Assembly (NCBI GenBank): GCA_964527585.1
Contig: CAZGPE010000005.1
Span: 23,350 to 87,349 of the forward strand
Direction: 5' to 3'
Length of the DNA stretch: 64,000 nucleotides
Source of the DNA: Fimenecus sp964527585
GTDB taxonomy: Bacteria > Bacillota > Clostridia > Oscillospirales > Acutalibacteraceae
Shown here: positions 57,035 to 64,000 of the stretch, in pieces
Layout: each line of letters starts with the position of its first letter
Numbering within the stretch: position 1 is the stretch's first letter
The notes under the pieces: model-generated
Databases searched by the model: none
The model's input: only the letters and a program-made list of their open reading frames with translations
What the model was told of the DNA's origin: nothing
Position numbers and translations under genes: made by a program

Positions 57035-59422
57035 ATGGACTCTCAAAAACTTGTAAGCGTTTGTATAAATGCATATAACAGTTCTCAAACAATAGCGCAA
57101 ACGCTCTCAAGCGTTTTGGCACAAACTTATACAAATCTGCAAATTGTTGTCGTGGATGACTGTTCAACGGATAATACCGTCGAAATCGTTAAGTCGTTTG
57201 ACGATAAGCGCATCGAACTTTACACCCTTGAAAAGAACGGAAATGTTTCGATTGCAAACAATGAGTGCTTGCGGCATACAAAAGGCGAATATATCGCTCA
57301 TCTTGATGCCGACGATATTTGGGTGCCGGATAAAATCGAAAAACAGGTAAATTTTCTCGAAGAAAACCTGCAATACGGAGCGTGCTTTTCCCATGCGGGC
57401 TTTATCGACGAAGATTCGAATGAGTATTTGCCCGACAGACCGTGTCCTCATCCGCAGGAATTATATGTGATCGAAAATATGTCTCAGGCTCGGTTTATTC
57501 GTTTCTTTTATGACAATGCAAACCGCCTTTGCCATTGCAGTATGCTTATGAGAAGAAGCGTTTATCAGGCAATCGGAGAGCACGATATTACAATCAAATA
57601 TTTACATGATTTCGATTATTGGGTAAAAATGATTCAGTATTGCCCGATTTATGTTATACAGGAAAAACTTGTTTATTGCCGTATCCGTTCTCAATCCAGC
57701 AGTGTAATGGATGAAAATGCAACTAACGCTCATAATGAGGAAATGGCAAGAGTTATGTATAGGCTTGTAGATAACTGCCCGAACGGGTTGTTTTCGGAAG
57801 CGTTTTCCGATCTTTTGAAACTTTCCGGTGAGCATACGGACGATGAAACCGAAATCGAAAAAGCTTTTGTTTTGGCGAACGGTTTTATTGTTATGAAAGA
57901 TAACCGTATTTTAGCGATAAAAAAATTCGAAGAGCTGTTTCGTGAAAAGAAATTCGTTGAGCTTGCCGAGAAAAAATTCGGATTTACCGTAAACGATTTA
58001 TATGCTTTGCAAAAAAACGAAGTATATTTCAACAGTGCCAAAGAACTTGTGCTGAAGAATGAAAATTCGCAGTTGACCGACCGTGTTGACGCTCTTGAAA
58101 GTCAAATTGCCGGACGGGATAAATCGTTATACGAATTGTCTGCACAACTTAGCGCCGTTAATTCGCAGTATGCTTCGCTGAGTGAAGAATATAGTAAAAT
58201 GTCATCGGCGTTTTTCTTTAAGTTTGTAAAAGCCGAAAGGAAACTGAAAAACATTTTCGCAAAGATCAATCATGTCCGTCCGAAATATACTTGCGACGGA
58301 AAAAAGGTAAGAGCAAGATTTGTTCTTTACGGCTATTACGGACACAATTTCGGTGATGACGCTTTCTTTGATATGCTTTTCAGGCGCTATCCCGATATTA
58401 TGTTTTATATCGTTCTTGAGCCTTCTTACGCCGAATTCTTTTCGCATTATCCCAATGTCAGATTTTATGACAACACAAGAACGCTTGTGCAAAAAGTCAA
58501 TAATTTCGGAAATAAACTTAAAATAAGAGATTTATTCGAAAAACTTCTTATCCGCATTACAAACGGAGCAATTCATATCGGCGGTTCGATTTACCAGCAA
58601 GTCGGAGATTGGGAACTTGACTGTGAAATGCGAAAAGGCAGAAAACAGGTGTTCAGGCATTTCTTTTCGATTTCAAACAATTTCGGCCCGTACACTACCG
58701 AAGAATATAAAAATCTGTGGGAAAACCGTTTTAAGAAATGGGATGATGTATGCTTTAGAGATAAGTATTCTTATAAACTTTTCTCAAATGTTAAAACGGT
58801 ACGCTATGCACCCGATTTACTTTTTGCATATCCGATTGAAAACAGACCGAGCGAAAAGAAAATCTGCGTAAGCGTTATAAATCCGTATCTTGAGGGTAGG
58901 CGGATTTCAAAATCGGATGCCGAGAATTACGAAAAAACGCTTACCGATACAGTAAAGAAATATATTTCAGACGGGTACCGTATATCTCTTTTATGTTTTT
59001 GCAATTACGAAAAAGACGAAGAAACCGCACTTCGAATTTTATCTTCGCTCTCTCAAGAGGAAAAAGACTTTGTGAAATGTGTTTCTTATACGGGAAATCT
59101 CAAAGAAATAACAGATGAAATTTCCGACTGCGAAACCGTTGTAGCAACCCGTTTTCACGCTATGATTTTCGGTTATGCGGCAGGGAAAAAAGTGCTTCCC
59201 GTTTGTTACGGAGATAAAATGACAAATGTGATCGAAGATTTGCATTTATCCGATAATTATATAAAAATAGGCTTTGATGCCGAGACTTCGGTAACGGACT
59301 TTTATTTACGGGCGAATACGCTTGATGAAGTTAAAATCAAAAAACTTTCCGAAGATGCGCAAGGTCAGTTTGCAAAACTCGACAAATTTGCTCAAAAACG
59401 GGGCGCAACGGTAAACAGGTAA
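57035..59422 (+). CDS. Glycosyltransferase family 2 fused to polysaccharide pyruvyltransferase-like domain
   Basis: The 795-residue bifunctional protein has an N-terminal GT-A domain (about 1-230) with SVCINAYNSSQTIAQTL, VVVDDCSTDNT and the DxD-like HLDADDIW. A helical coiled linker follows (about 330-410, ending near KAERKLKNIF). The C-terminal polysaccharide pyruvyltransferase domain (about 425-785) shows YGYYGHNFGDDAFFDMLF, GGSIYQQ and ATRFHAMIFGYAAGKKVLPV. It may add a sugar and a pyruvyl ketal, or a second sugar, to a surface glycan. AGGAG precedes ATG. It is a single gene, not part of a visible glycan cluster. Confidence 0.88.
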   Translation: MDSQKLVSVCINAYNSSQTIAQTLSSVLAQTYTNLQIVVVDDCSTDNTVEIVKSFDDKRIELYTLEKNGNVSIANNECLRHTKGEYIAHLDADDIWVPDKIEKQVNFLEENLQYGACFSHAGFIDEDSNEYLPDRPCPHPQELYVIENMSQARFIRFFYDNANRLCHCSMLMRRSVYQAIGEHDITIKYLHDFDYWVKMIQYCPIYVIQEKLVYCRIRSQSSSVMDENATNAHNEEMARVMYRLVDNCPNGLFSEAFSDLLKLSGEHTDDETEIEKAFVLANGFIVMKDNRILAIKKFEELFREKKFVELAEKKFGFTVNDLYALQKNEVYFNSAKELVLKNENSQLTDRVDALESQIAGRDKSLYELSAQLSAVNSQYASLSEEYSKMSSAFFFKFVKAERKLKNIFAKINHVRPKYTCDGKKVRARFVLYGYYGHNFGDDAFFDMLFRRYPDIMFYIVLEPSYAEFFSHYPNVRFYDNTRTLVQKVNNFGNKLKIRDLFEKLLIRITNGAIHIGGSIYQQVGDWELDCEMRKGRKQVFRHFFSISNNFGPYTTEEYKNLWENRFKKWDDVCFRDKYSYKLFSNVKTVRYAPDLLFAYPIENRPSEKKICVSVINPYLEGRRISKSDAENYEKTLTDTVKKYISDGYRISLLCFCNYEKDEETALRILSSLSQEEKDFVKCVSYTGNLKEITDEISDCETVVATRFHAMIFGYAAGKKVLPVCYGDKMTNVIEDLHLSDNYIKIGFDAETSVTDFYLRANTLDEVKIKKLSEDAQGQFAKLDKFAQKRGATVNR

Positions 59423-59428
59423 AAAATA

Positions 59429-59460
59429 AGGGTGAACATATTATGTTCACCCTAAAATTT
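59429..59460. terminator. Bidirectional terminator
   Basis: AGGGTGAACATA and TATGTTCACCCT (59429-59453) are near-contiguous perfect arms; T-rich sequence follows on the plus strand. It serves the convergent glycosyltransferase and nagB genes. Confidence 0.8.
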
Positions 59461-59469
59461 TATTTAATT

Positions 59470-60189
59470 TTATAAAAGACTGGCTGCTGCTTTATCAATG
59501 TAAATGTCTACATTGTGATGGAACTGTAAAATCGAAGCTGGGCAAACGGGAGTAACATCTCCTGAAATCATTGCACAAACGGCATCTGCTTTTTCGATTC
59601 CGGTTGCGATTAAAATTATTTTTTCGGCTTTCATTATCGAGCCTACACCCATTGTAAGAGCATGAGTCGGCATCGGATTTTCGTCAAAATATTTTGAGTT
59701 TGCCGAAATTGTGCTTTGAGTAAGTTTAACTTTGAAAGAGCCTTTTGAAAAACAGATTGACGGTTCGTTAAATCCGATGTGTCCGTTTCTTCCGACGCCT
59801 AAAAGTTGAATGTCGACTTTGGCGCTGTCAAGCATATCGTCATAGTTTTTACATTCTTCTTTTATGTTTTCGGCGTTTCCGTTAAGAAAATGAACATTTT
59901 CTTCTTTTATGTCGGTGTGGTTAAACAGTTCGGTATGCATAAAAGAATAATAACTGTTTTTGTCGTTTTTCGGAAGGTTTACATATTCGTCAAGATTGTA
60001 GGTCTTAACATCTTTAAGACTGACATTTCCGTTTTTGTATTCGTTTGCGATGTATTTGTAGGTCGGAATGGGGGAAGCCCCTGTCGCAAGACCTAAAACA
60101 ATATCGGGCTTACGGTTGATTGCTTCGACAAATACCTTGCCGACTGCCTCTCCGATTTGTTCGGCGTTGTCCATAATATATATGTTCAT
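59470..60189 (-). CDS. nagB: Glucosamine-6-phosphate deaminase
   Basis: The 239-residue enzyme converts glucosamine 6-phosphate to fructose 6-phosphate and ammonia. It has LGLATGASPIPTYKYI, the catalytic YNLDEYV, GVGRNGHIGFNEP and ALTMGVGSIM. ATG at 60189 gives the family N-terminus; an ATG ten codons earlier (60219) is possible. No nagA is adjacent. Confidence 0.95.
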   Translation of the reverse strand: MNIYIMDNAEQIGEAVGKVFVEAINRKPDIVLGLATGASPIPTYKYIANEYKNGNVSLKDVKTYNLDEYVNLPKNDKNSYYSFMHTELFNHTDIKEENVHFLNGNAENIKEECKNYDDMLDSAKVDIQLLGVGRNGHIGFNEPSICFSKGSFKVKLTQSTISANSKYFDENPMPTHALTMGVGSIMKAEKIILIATGIEKADAVCAMISGDVTPVCPASILQFHHNVDIYIDKAAASLL

Positions 60190-60338
60190 CTTATCACTTC
60201 TCTTTTCTTTAATATTCATATTAACGAAACCCTATTTTACCATAAAACCGTAAAATTTCAACATTTATTTGCGATTTATTTATTTCGTGCCTGATTTGTG
60301 GTACAATTAAAAAAAGATGATGATTTTCGGAGGAAGTT

Positions 60339-60701
60339 ATGATACAAAACGGAATTGACATTATCGAAATAGAAAGAATCGAAAAATCCATACAAAACGA
60401 AGCGTTCAAAACGAGAGTTTACGGAAAAGAAGAACTTTGTGAACTCGAAAACGCAAAACCCGAAAACTATGCCGGAGTTTTCTGTGCAAAAGAGGCGTTT
60501 TCCAAAGCAATCGGAACGGGAATAAGAGGTTTTTCGCTTAACGAAGTTCAAGTCTTGCACGATCAACTCGGAGCGCCTTATTTTTCTTTTTCGGGCAATG
60601 CGCTTAAATCGGTACTTGAAAAAGGGATGAAATTTTCTTTAAGTATATCACATTCAAAACAGTATGCCGTGGCTTCGGTAATTGCTTATACGGAGGATTA
60701 A
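60339..60701 (+). CDS. acpS: Holo-[acyl-carrier-protein] synthase
   Basis: The 120-residue 4'-phosphopantetheinyl transferase activates acyl carrier protein. GIDIIEIERIEK at residues 5-16 and CAKEAFSKAIGTG near 48 carry the Mg-binding Asp and Glu; LSISHSKQYAVASVIA is the C-terminal motif. CGGAGG precedes ATG. It is 2 bases from the NAD(P)HX repair gene, the usual Firmicute pairing. Confidence 0.95.
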   Translation: MIQNGIDIIEIERIEKSIQNEAFKTRVYGKEELCELENAKPENYAGVFCAKEAFSKAIGTGIRGFSLNEVQVLHDQLGAPYFSFSGNALKSVLEKGMKFSLSISHSKQYAVASVIAYTED

Positions 60702-60703
60702 AT

Positions 60704-62248
60704 ATGATTAAAATACTTTCTTCACAGCAGATAAAAGAAGTTGAAAACATTGCAAACGAAAGCGGTATAAGTTATTTAAGACTTATGGAAAACGCAGGTT
60801 CGGCGTGTGCTAAAGAAATTCGAAACAAGTTCGATGACACGGGACTTCGAAATGTTCTTGTGGTTTGCGGAAAAGGGAAAAACGGCGGCGACGGATTTGT
60901 AATTGCAAGAAAACTTTTTGAAAACGGATACCGTGTGAGTGTTATGCTCACTCTCGGAGAGCCGGTTGCCGATACGGCGGGGGAAATGTATTCGAGAGTA
61001 AAGGAAATGAATATTCCGATAGTTGAATACTGTGAAAACAGCGACAAGTGTGATCGTATAATAGAAAACTGCGATATAATCGTCGACTGCATTTTCGGAA
61101 CGGGATTTTCCGGCGTTCCCGACGAAAGAATGAGGGGGATTTTCAAAAAGATTTCCGAGAGCCGAGGATATGTTGTCAGCGTGGATTTACCCAGCGGAAT
61201 GTATGCGGACAGAAACGAAATTATGTTTGCGCCCGTTAAAGCCGATATGACAGTTAGCGTAATTGCGCTGAAAAACTCTCTTGTATATTATCCTTCCTGT
61301 GAGTATGCGGGAGAGGTTAAGGTTGTGTCAATCGGAATTTCGGAAAGTATAATAAACTGCTTTAACGGGACTTATACATTGAATTTTAAGGATATTAAAT
61401 CCGATATTCCCGTAAGAGATGAAAATTCTCATAAGGGAGATTACGGAAAAGCGCTTATAATTGCGGGAAGTTATGAAATGCCGGGTGCGGCGTTACTTTC
61501 TTCTTCGGCGGCGGTAAACAGCGGAACGGGAGTTGTAAAACTTGCTTTTCCCGACAAAGCGTATCCCGTTATGATGAACAGCGCTGTGGAAAAAGTTCTT
61601 ATACCGCTTGCATCTAATAAATACGGAAGAATTTCTTCGCAGAGCACTCACCGAGTAAAAGAGGAACTTAAAAAGTGTACGGCGGTGCTGATAGGATGCG
61701 GTTTGGGTAACGATTACGACATCAGGCAAATAACCGAAACCGTTCTTAACTGTTCCGAGGTTCCCGTTGTTCTCGATGCGGACGGAATAAACTGTGTATG
61801 CGATAGCATAGATTTAATAAAAAGGGCAAAAACGCAAGTGGTTATAACGCCTCATCCTGCCGAAGCGGCAAGGCTTTTGGGTTGCGCAGTTGAGCAGGTG
61901 CAGTCCGACCGCATCGGCGCTTGCAAAAAACTTTGTCGGCTCACCGGTGCAACTGTTGTTCTTAAAGGTTCGAGAACCGTAGTCAGTGATGATGCGGAGA
62001 GTTTTTATATCAATTTAACGGGAAATTCCGGAATGGCAACTGCGGGAAGCGGCGATGTGTTGGCAGGGATTATAGTTTCTCTTATTTGCCAAGGCTTAAC
62101 TCCTAAAACGGCGGCGGTTTGCGCAACATATATTCACGGATATGTCGGAGATGCGGCGGCACGAAAATACTCTAAAATGGGGCTGAGCGCACAGAAAATG
62201 TCGGAAATGCTTGCGAGCGTTCTTTCCTCTTTTGAAAAAGGTGAGTAA
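60704..62248 (+). CDS. Bifunctional NAD(P)HX epimerase/dehydratase
   Basis: The 514-residue repair enzyme has an N-terminal NAD(P)HX epimerase (about 1-215; GKGKNGGDGFVIARKL near 58, VDLPSGM) and a C-terminal ADP-dependent dehydratase (about 225-510; SHKGDYGKALIIAGS, ITPHPAEAARLLG, AGSGDVLAGIIVSL). Both motif sets look intact. It is often named nnr (nnrE-nnrD fusion). It starts 2 bases after acpS and is followed 5 bases later by a lipoprotein gene. Confidence 0.95.
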   Translation: MIKILSSQQIKEVENIANESGISYLRLMENAGSACAKEIRNKFDDTGLRNVLVVCGKGKNGGDGFVIARKLFENGYRVSVMLTLGEPVADTAGEMYSRVKEMNIPIVEYCENSDKCDRIIENCDIIVDCIFGTGFSGVPDERMRGIFKKISESRGYVVSVDLPSGMYADRNEIMFAPVKADMTVSVIALKNSLVYYPSCEYAGEVKVVSIGISESIINCFNGTYTLNFKDIKSDIPVRDENSHKGDYGKALIIAGSYEMPGAALLSSSAAVNSGTGVVKLAFPDKAYPVMMNSAVEKVLIPLASNKYGRISSQSTHRVKEELKKCTAVLIGCGLGNDYDIRQITETVLNCSEVPVVLDADGINCVCDSIDLIKRAKTQVVITPHPAEAARLLGCAVEQVQSDRIGACKKLCRLTGATVVLKGSRTVVSDDAESFYINLTGNSGMATAGSGDVLAGIIVSLICQGLTPKTAAVCATYIHGYVGDAAARKYSKMGLSAQKMSEMLASVLSSFEKGE

Positions 62249-62253
62249 TTTTA

Positions 62254-62748
62254 ATGAAAAAACATCTGTTTACGGCAGCGGTATTGATGCTGCTTTTAAC
62301 AGGATGTTCAAAGTTTTCCGAAAGCGCCGAAATCGTTTTGCCGGATGAGTTTTCGGCAAATGTTTCAATCGTACTCGAAAACTCGGAAAGTACGGCGGAG
62401 TTTTCGTATACTGCGGAAAAAACCGTTTTGTCATATCAAACACCCGACGGGGTAAACGGTCTTGTTTTAACCGAAACTTCGCAACTGTGTAAATCGGAGT
62501 TCAACGGACTTGAAGTTACGGGAAACAGCGGATTTTTTTCGAAAAATTCAGCAATAAGTTTGCTTGATGAGGTGTTCGGACTTCTTTTGCGAAGCGATAT
62601 AACGCTTACACGGGAAAAATGCGATAAAGGAAATATCTTTTATCTCAAAGACGGGGATTACACTTTTGAAATTATAACCGATTTCAAAACGGGAGAAATT
62701 ACACAAATAAGAAATCCCGAAAACAGTATAACTTTTATTTTTATGTAA
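62254..62748 (+). CDS. Predicted lipoprotein of unknown function
   Basis: The 164-residue protein has a lipoprotein signal peptide (MKKHLFTAAVLMLLLTGCSK; Cys at residue 18). The mature part alternates beta-prone segments with ITDFKTGEITQIRNP near the C-terminus, somewhat like outer-surface LolA/DUF-type lipoproteins, but no family is assigned. It sits in the acpS-nnr operon, an arrangement also seen for germination-type lipoproteins in Clostridia; that link is weak. Confidence 0.75.
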   Translation: MKKHLFTAAVLMLLLTGCSKFSESAEIVLPDEFSANVSIVLENSESTAEFSYTAEKTVLSYQTPDGVNGLVLTETSQLCKSEFNGLEVTGNSGFFSKNSAISLLDEVFGLLLRSDITLTREKCDKGNIFYLKDGDYTFEIITDFKTGEITQIRNPENSITFIFM

Positions 62749-62751
62749 AAA

Positions 62752-62790
62752 AAGAGAGCAGGTTAACCTGCTCTCTTAATTCTTTTTTTG
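62752..62790. terminator. Bidirectional terminator
   Basis: AAGAGAGCAGG and CCTGCTCTCTT around TTAA (62752-62777), then a T-rich tract; on the minus strand the arm is followed by TTTTTTTAC. Confidence 0.85.
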
Positions 62791-62793
62791 ATG

Positions 62794-63306
62794 TTATGCT
62801 GTTTTTTCGGTTTCCTTTTCCGGCTCGTCGGTGTGTTTCATAATAACAAATTTATTCATCGGGAAAATAATCGCAAACGCAACCATCATTGAAGCGAATT
62901 TCGGGATCCAGTCGATGAGAATTTGAATATCCGTAACATTTTTCATTACGGGCTGAAGAGCGCCGGCAATCCAGGTTTTAAGGCAAATTACAACAAGTAT
63001 CATCGAAAAGTACATAACGGCACTTTTTACTACATTGTTATTTGCGTTAAACGTTGCTTTTCTGTTAACTGCGAACGATACGATCTCGGCAAGTATTGCA
63101 GAGATGAAGAAAGCAACGAACGCACCTGTTGTATCGTAGTTAAATACGAAAAAGTGAAATTCAGCCGGCAGCCTTTCGGGAAGGAAAAGGTTCATCAGGA
63201 AAAATGAAACGGTTTCGGTAATTCCCGCAAGGGTGGAGAACAGCCAGAATTTCAAAAATTGGATAAGAGTTTCGTGCTTTTCTTTGAAAGATTTGTTTTC
63301 AGACAT
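62794..63306 (-). CDS. GtrA-like membrane protein
   Basis: The 170-residue protein has four transmembrane helices with the GtrA layout: FLKFWLFSTLAGITETVSFF near residue 17, EIVSFAVNRKATFN near 76, and IIFPMNKFVIMK near the C-terminus. GtrA proteins are thought to flip lipid-linked sugars. Its ~25-residue charged tail (EPEKETEKT) is a common extra. AAGGGGTTG lies upstream of ATG. Confidence 0.85.
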   Translation of the reverse strand: MSENKSFKEKHETLIQFLKFWLFSTLAGITETVSFFLMNLFLPERLPAEFHFFVFNYDTTGAFVAFFISAILAEIVSFAVNRKATFNANNNVVKSAVMYFSMILVVICLKTWIAGALQPVMKNVTDIQILIDWIPKFASMMVAFAIIFPMNKFVIMKHTDEPEKETEKTA

Positions 63307-63405
63307 AAATACAACCCCTTTTAATATAAACTAACATTTTCCCGTTATTTTGTCAACCGAAAAATAAATTATGTACGATTAAACGGACTTTTCTCGGATA
63401 GGAAG

Positions 63406-63452
63406 TTGACAAATAATTTGGATGTGTTATTATATATACGAACATTTGTTCG
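63406..63452 (+). promoter_or_regulatory. SOS promoter with perfect LexA box
   Basis: TTGACA (63406-63411), 16-base spacer, TATTAT (63428-63433), and CGAACATTTGTTCG at 63439-63452, a full match to CGAAC-N4-GTTCG placed at the start site. Confidence 0.88.
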
Positions 63453-63549
63453 TAAGCGGTTGCGGTTTTCGAAATTTAACTTGTGAGGTGGGTTATCGCA
63501 TATAACGGAATTTGATATAACTGTTGATGTATAAAAAAGGAGGAGTTAA

Positions 63550-63696
63550 ATGTTAATTGAAACAAAAGACCTTGCCGAAACCGATGAATTTGTAATTGTA
63601 AAATTTATCGAAAAAACCGACGGAAAAATCAAATTAAGTTTTGAAAAGGGGATAAAGGACGAAAACGGAGATATAATCGAGTTCATACCGATATAA
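63550..63696 (+). CDS. 48-residue SOS-linked small protein
   Basis: ATG at 63550 follows AAGGAGGAG, one of the strongest ribosome sites in the window. The product starts MLIETKDLAETDEFVIVKFI and ends IIEFIPI; it is acidic, mixed beta/alpha, with no membrane segment or signal. It is too short for most gene callers. The perfect LexA box about 110 bases upstream and a terminator at 63729 define a one-gene SOS unit. Family and function unknown. The long leader (about 63460-63549) has no convincing alternative ORF. Confidence 0.68.
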   Translation: MLIETKDLAETDEFVIVKFIEKTDGKIKLSFEKGIKDENGDIIEFIPI

Positions 63697-63728
63697 AAGT
63701 TTGCAATCGGCTGATAAGGTAAAATTTC

Positions 63729-63765
63729 AGCGGGAGTGTATCTGAAAAATACACCCCCGCTTTTT
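63729..63765 (+). terminator. Terminator after the 48-residue gene
   Basis: AGCGGGAGTGTAT (63729-63741) and ATACACCCCCGCT (63749-63761) pair with one mismatch, followed by five T residues. Confidence 0.88.
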
Positions 63766-64000
63766 CTGTCTTACAACTTATAATGCGGCTCTTTTAATGA
63801 AACTGATTTGAACCGACACAATGCACTTTTATATAGATCAGTTATCATTCGACGGGTCTGTTACCATCACGAACATCGAAAATTCGCAGGTAGCACCGCC
63901 ATAGGTAAAGGATTAAAAGTTTAACATTGTACTTTTTAATCGCTTCACGAATATGGTTCTTTTATCCAAATCATCCATGCAATCGGCATAAGATAATTTT
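63766..64000. other. Unassigned right-hand edge
   Basis: No clear gene is seen on the plus strand. On the minus strand an open frame enters from the window edge at 63999 and ends at 63913 (KLSYADCMDDLDKRTIFVKR, then eight residues to TAA), possibly the C-terminus of a gene lying outside. Not recognised. Confidence 0.3.

Noticed and set aside
63483..63515. Short ORF from GTG in the leader of the 48-residue gene
   Set aside because: It has only about ten codons and no suitable ribosome site.

Overview
The window looks like a chromosomal segment of an anaerobic, spore-forming Clostridia-class Firmicute, most likely from the Ruminococcaceae/Oscillospiraceae. The grounds are modest GC with A/T-rich intergenic DNA, strong AGGAGG-type ribosome sites with frequent GTG/TTG starts, two T-box leaders, a preQ1-type riboswitch before queT, SpoVAD, pyruvate formate-lyase, a dockerin-bearing secreted protein and Gram-positive LexA boxes of the CGAAC-N4-GTTCG type. 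No prophage, IS element, CRISPR array or rRNA operon was seen, and most genes are core chromosomal genes. The genus assignment is inference.

Layout. 1-1.3 kb: the end of an MBOAT exopolysaccharide acetylation locus with a truncated DHHW gene. 1.3-4.4 kb: a three-gene glycerol-3-phosphate dehydrogenase-like module. 4.7-8.7 kb: RNA methyltransferase, lipid kinase, tRNA-Thr, patatin and an unknown lipoprotein. 8.8-16.2 kb: a MacA/MacB-like exporter without an ATPase, a PHP phosphatase, riboswitch-queT and an OmpR-type two-component system. 16.3-19 kb (minus): class II galT, a VTT membrane protein and an SOS-controlled small membrane protein. 19.3-26.2 kb: obg-mrnC-yitT-lepA-ybaK-hemW, then metA. 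26.3-28.5 kb: arrays of GC-rich palindromic repeats on both sides of one membrane-protein gene. 28.6-35.6 kb: dockerin protein, DUF134 regulator-pflB-pflA, and a radical SAM/Cys-rich pair.

36-42.5 kb: vitamin B6 salvage (ECF S component, pdxK, divergent pdxR), araA-araD, and spoVAD with a 53-residue membrane protein. 42.6-46.7 kb: rpmB (minus) and the LexA-controlled recA-recX-rimO-pgsA run. 46.7-53 kb: a Cys T-box before cysE-cysS, then a Trp T-box before a three-gene tryptophan-type ABC importer. 53-57 kb: a MATE transporter without a standard start codon, tRNA-Lys and secG, nrdR, and a solo MazF-type RNase. 57-63.7 kb: a glycosyltransferase/pyruvyltransferase fusion, nagB, acpS-nnrDE-lipoprotein, a GtrA-like protein, and a 48-residue protein behind a perfect LexA box.

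The most notable pattern is regulatory. Three loci carry LexA boxes: recA, an 82-residue membrane protein and a 48-residue protein. An NrdR-like box sits in the spacer of a promoter facing the 82-residue gene. A promoter lies inside the loop of the queT terminator. The palindromic repeat family includes a ~160-bp core present in opposite orientations between otherwise same-order arrays. All functions are read from sequence and family knowledge; no database search was run.
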